From Pseudomonadota bacterium (GTDB lineage: Bacteria; Desulfobacterota; Binatia; UBA9968), in the NCBI GenBank assembly GCA_021324155.1, contig JAJPJQ010000023.1:245827-309826 (forward strand): a stretch of DNA of 64,000 nucleotides, given 5' to 3'. The notes beneath the pieces were generated by a model, which saw only the letters and a program-made list of their open reading frames with translations, had not been told where the DNA came from and ran no database searches. A program made the position numbers and the translations under genes. Below, one piece after another: positions 63,031 to 64,000 of this stretch (its first letter is position 1; every line of letters begins with the position of its first letter).

Positions 63031-64000
63031 ATGGCTCCCGACGGAAACTACGAAAGCCACAATTACGATGTGATCGTCATCGGCGCCGGCGGCGCGGGTC
63101 TCCGCGCCGCGATCGAGGCCTCCGCGCAGGGCGTCAAAACGGCGCTCATCTGCAAATCGCTGCTCGGTAAGGCGCACACGGTCATGGCGGAGGGCGGCAT
63201 CGCCGCGGCGATGGGCAACGTCTACTCCGAGGATAATTGGAAAGTGCATTTCCGCGACACGATGCGCGGCGGCAAGCTGCTCAACAACTGGCGCATGGCG
63301 CAGATCCATGCGCAGGAGGCGCCCGCGCGCGTGCTCGAGCTCGAAGAATGGGGCGCGCTTTTCGACCGCACCAAAGACGGCCGCATTCTCCAGCGCGACT
63401 TCGGCGGCCACCGCTTCGCGCGTCTCGCCCACGTCGGCGACCGCACGGGCCTCGAGATGATCCGCACGCTCCAGCAGCACGCCGTCCACAAAGGCATCGA
63501 CGTCTTCATGGAATGCACGATGGCGCGCCTGCTGAAAGACGGCGACCGCGTCTGCGGCGCCTTCGGCTACTGGCGCGAGAGCGGAAAGTTCATCGTCTTT
63601 ACGGCGAAGGCTGTCGTGCTCGCGACCGGCGGCGCGGGCAAGGCGTGGAAAGTCACGTCCAACTCCTGGGAATACACCGGCGACGGCATCGGCATGGCGA
63701 TGGAGGCCGGCGCCGATCTCATCGACATGGAGATGGTCCAGTTCCATCCGACCGGCATGGTCTGGCCGCCGAGCGTGCGCGGCATTCTCGTGACCGAGGG
63801 CGTGCGCGGCGACGGCGGCACGCTGAAAAATTCGACCGGCAAGCGCTTCATGTTCGATTACATCCCGGACTTCTTCAAGGCTGAGACCGCCGACACCGAG
63901 AAGGAAGCCGACGCATGGTACGAGGACAAGAAAAATAATAAGCGCACGCCCGACCTGCTGCCGCGCGACGAAGTGGCGCGCGCGATCAACTCCGAGGTGA
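63031..64000 (+). CDS. sdhA: Succinate dehydrogenase/fumarate reductase flavoprotein, N-terminal part
   Basis: Open from the ATG at 63031 to the window end without a stop (323 codons seen; family length about 570-600). FAD-binding 'DVIVIGAGGAGLRAAIEASAQGVKTALICKS', the covalent-FAD region 'KAHTVMAEGGIAAAMGN' with the His expected to carry the flavin, and the active-site stretch 'FGGHRFARLAHVGDRTGLEMIRTL' (the substrate-binding Arg/His follow later) and 'VQFHPTGM'. It oxidises succinate to fumarate, giving the substrate for the fumarase encoded just upstream. The iron-sulfur subunit gene is expected beyond the window. Confidence 0.93.
   Translation, partial: MAPDGNYESHNYDVIVIGAGGAGLRAAIEASAQGVKTALICKSLLGKAHTVMAEGGIAAAMGNVYSEDNWKVHFRDTMRGGKLLNNWRMAQIHAQEAPARVLELEEWGALFDRTKDGRILQRDFGGHRFARLAHVGDRTGLEMIRTLQQHAVHKGIDVFMECTMARLLKDGDRVCGAFGYWRESGKFIVFTAKAVVLATGGAGKAWKVTSNSWEYTGDGIGMAMEAGADLIDMEMVQFHPTGMVWPPSVRGILVTEGVRGDGGTLKNSTGKRFMFDYIPDFFKAETADTEKEADAWYEDKKNNKRTPDLLPRDEVARAINSEV

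Overview
The window is high-GC, gene-dense bacterial DNA without a ribosomal or phage block. It looks like an uncultured soil-type lineage of the old 'Deltaproteobacteria' grade (Binatota/Desulfobacterota_B-like) or a neighbour such as Methylomirabilota/Rokubacteria. That placement is an inference from gene content (solo TAXI/NMT1-type solute receptors, BenE, orphan TPP decarboxylase, RNase G, SMC-FtsY, an Sdh1-type succinate dehydrogenase) and is weak; no marker phylogeny was possible.

Layout. (1) 0-3.6 kb: small accessory genes (a secreted Ser/Arg repeat protein, a Pro-rich protein, DUF4288, an orphan Phd-type antitoxin) and a secreted alpha/beta hydrolase. (2) 3.8-7.4 kb: an AT-richer defence islet, with an N6-adenine methyltransferase and a PD-(D/E)xK nuclease tail to tail, then a nucleotidyltransferase/DUF262 pair. 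(3) 7.4-15.2 kb: a scrambled zone of duplicated or broken genes (two near-identical ModA-like receptors, a truncated methyltransferase copy, a 90-bp scrap of metH, a decayed BrnT toxin beside an intact BrnA antitoxin) interspersed with at least two families of palindromic repeats, one of which repeatedly lies at the breakpoints. (4) 15.2-21.6 kb: a one-carbon operon on the minus strand, ArsR-methyltransferase regulator > metH > MTHFR-like protein, with a divergent nitroreductase. (5) 21.6-33.3 kb: housekeeping genes: RNase G, HNH nuclease, SMC, FtsY, ErpA/IscA, zinc-type dehydrogenase, rsmD-coaD-aminotransferase, Nudix, initiator tRNA with terminator. (6) 33.3-42.2 kb: catabolism and uptake: NMT1-type receptor with a BenE permease, MobA-like protein, TPP enzyme, VOC protein, TAXI-like receptor, threonine-synthase-like enzyme, ferritin-like protein. 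(7) 42.3-51.9 kb: a compact nonribosomal peptide locus: C-A-T-TE, an O-methyltransferase, A-T-TE, then a HAD phosphatase fused to a P-loop ATPase. (8) 51.9-64 kb: FAD/Fe-S oxidase, EamA protein, family 5 UDG, twin histidine kinases, fumarase, and the start of a succinate dehydrogenase operon whose membrane subunit carries a Cys/His cluster; the flavoprotein gene runs off the window.

Several promoters fit TTGACN-17-TANNNT closely. In two cases (DNA methyltransferase and ErpA) the -10 box lies so near the ATG that the mRNA is predicted to be leaderless. The strongest candidates for new biology are the methyltransferase promoter with a perfect 14-bp palindrome inside its spacer, the nucleotidyltransferase/DUF262 pair, the Cys-thioesterase NRPS locus, and the repeat-bounded gene scrambling between 0.5 and 15.2 kb.
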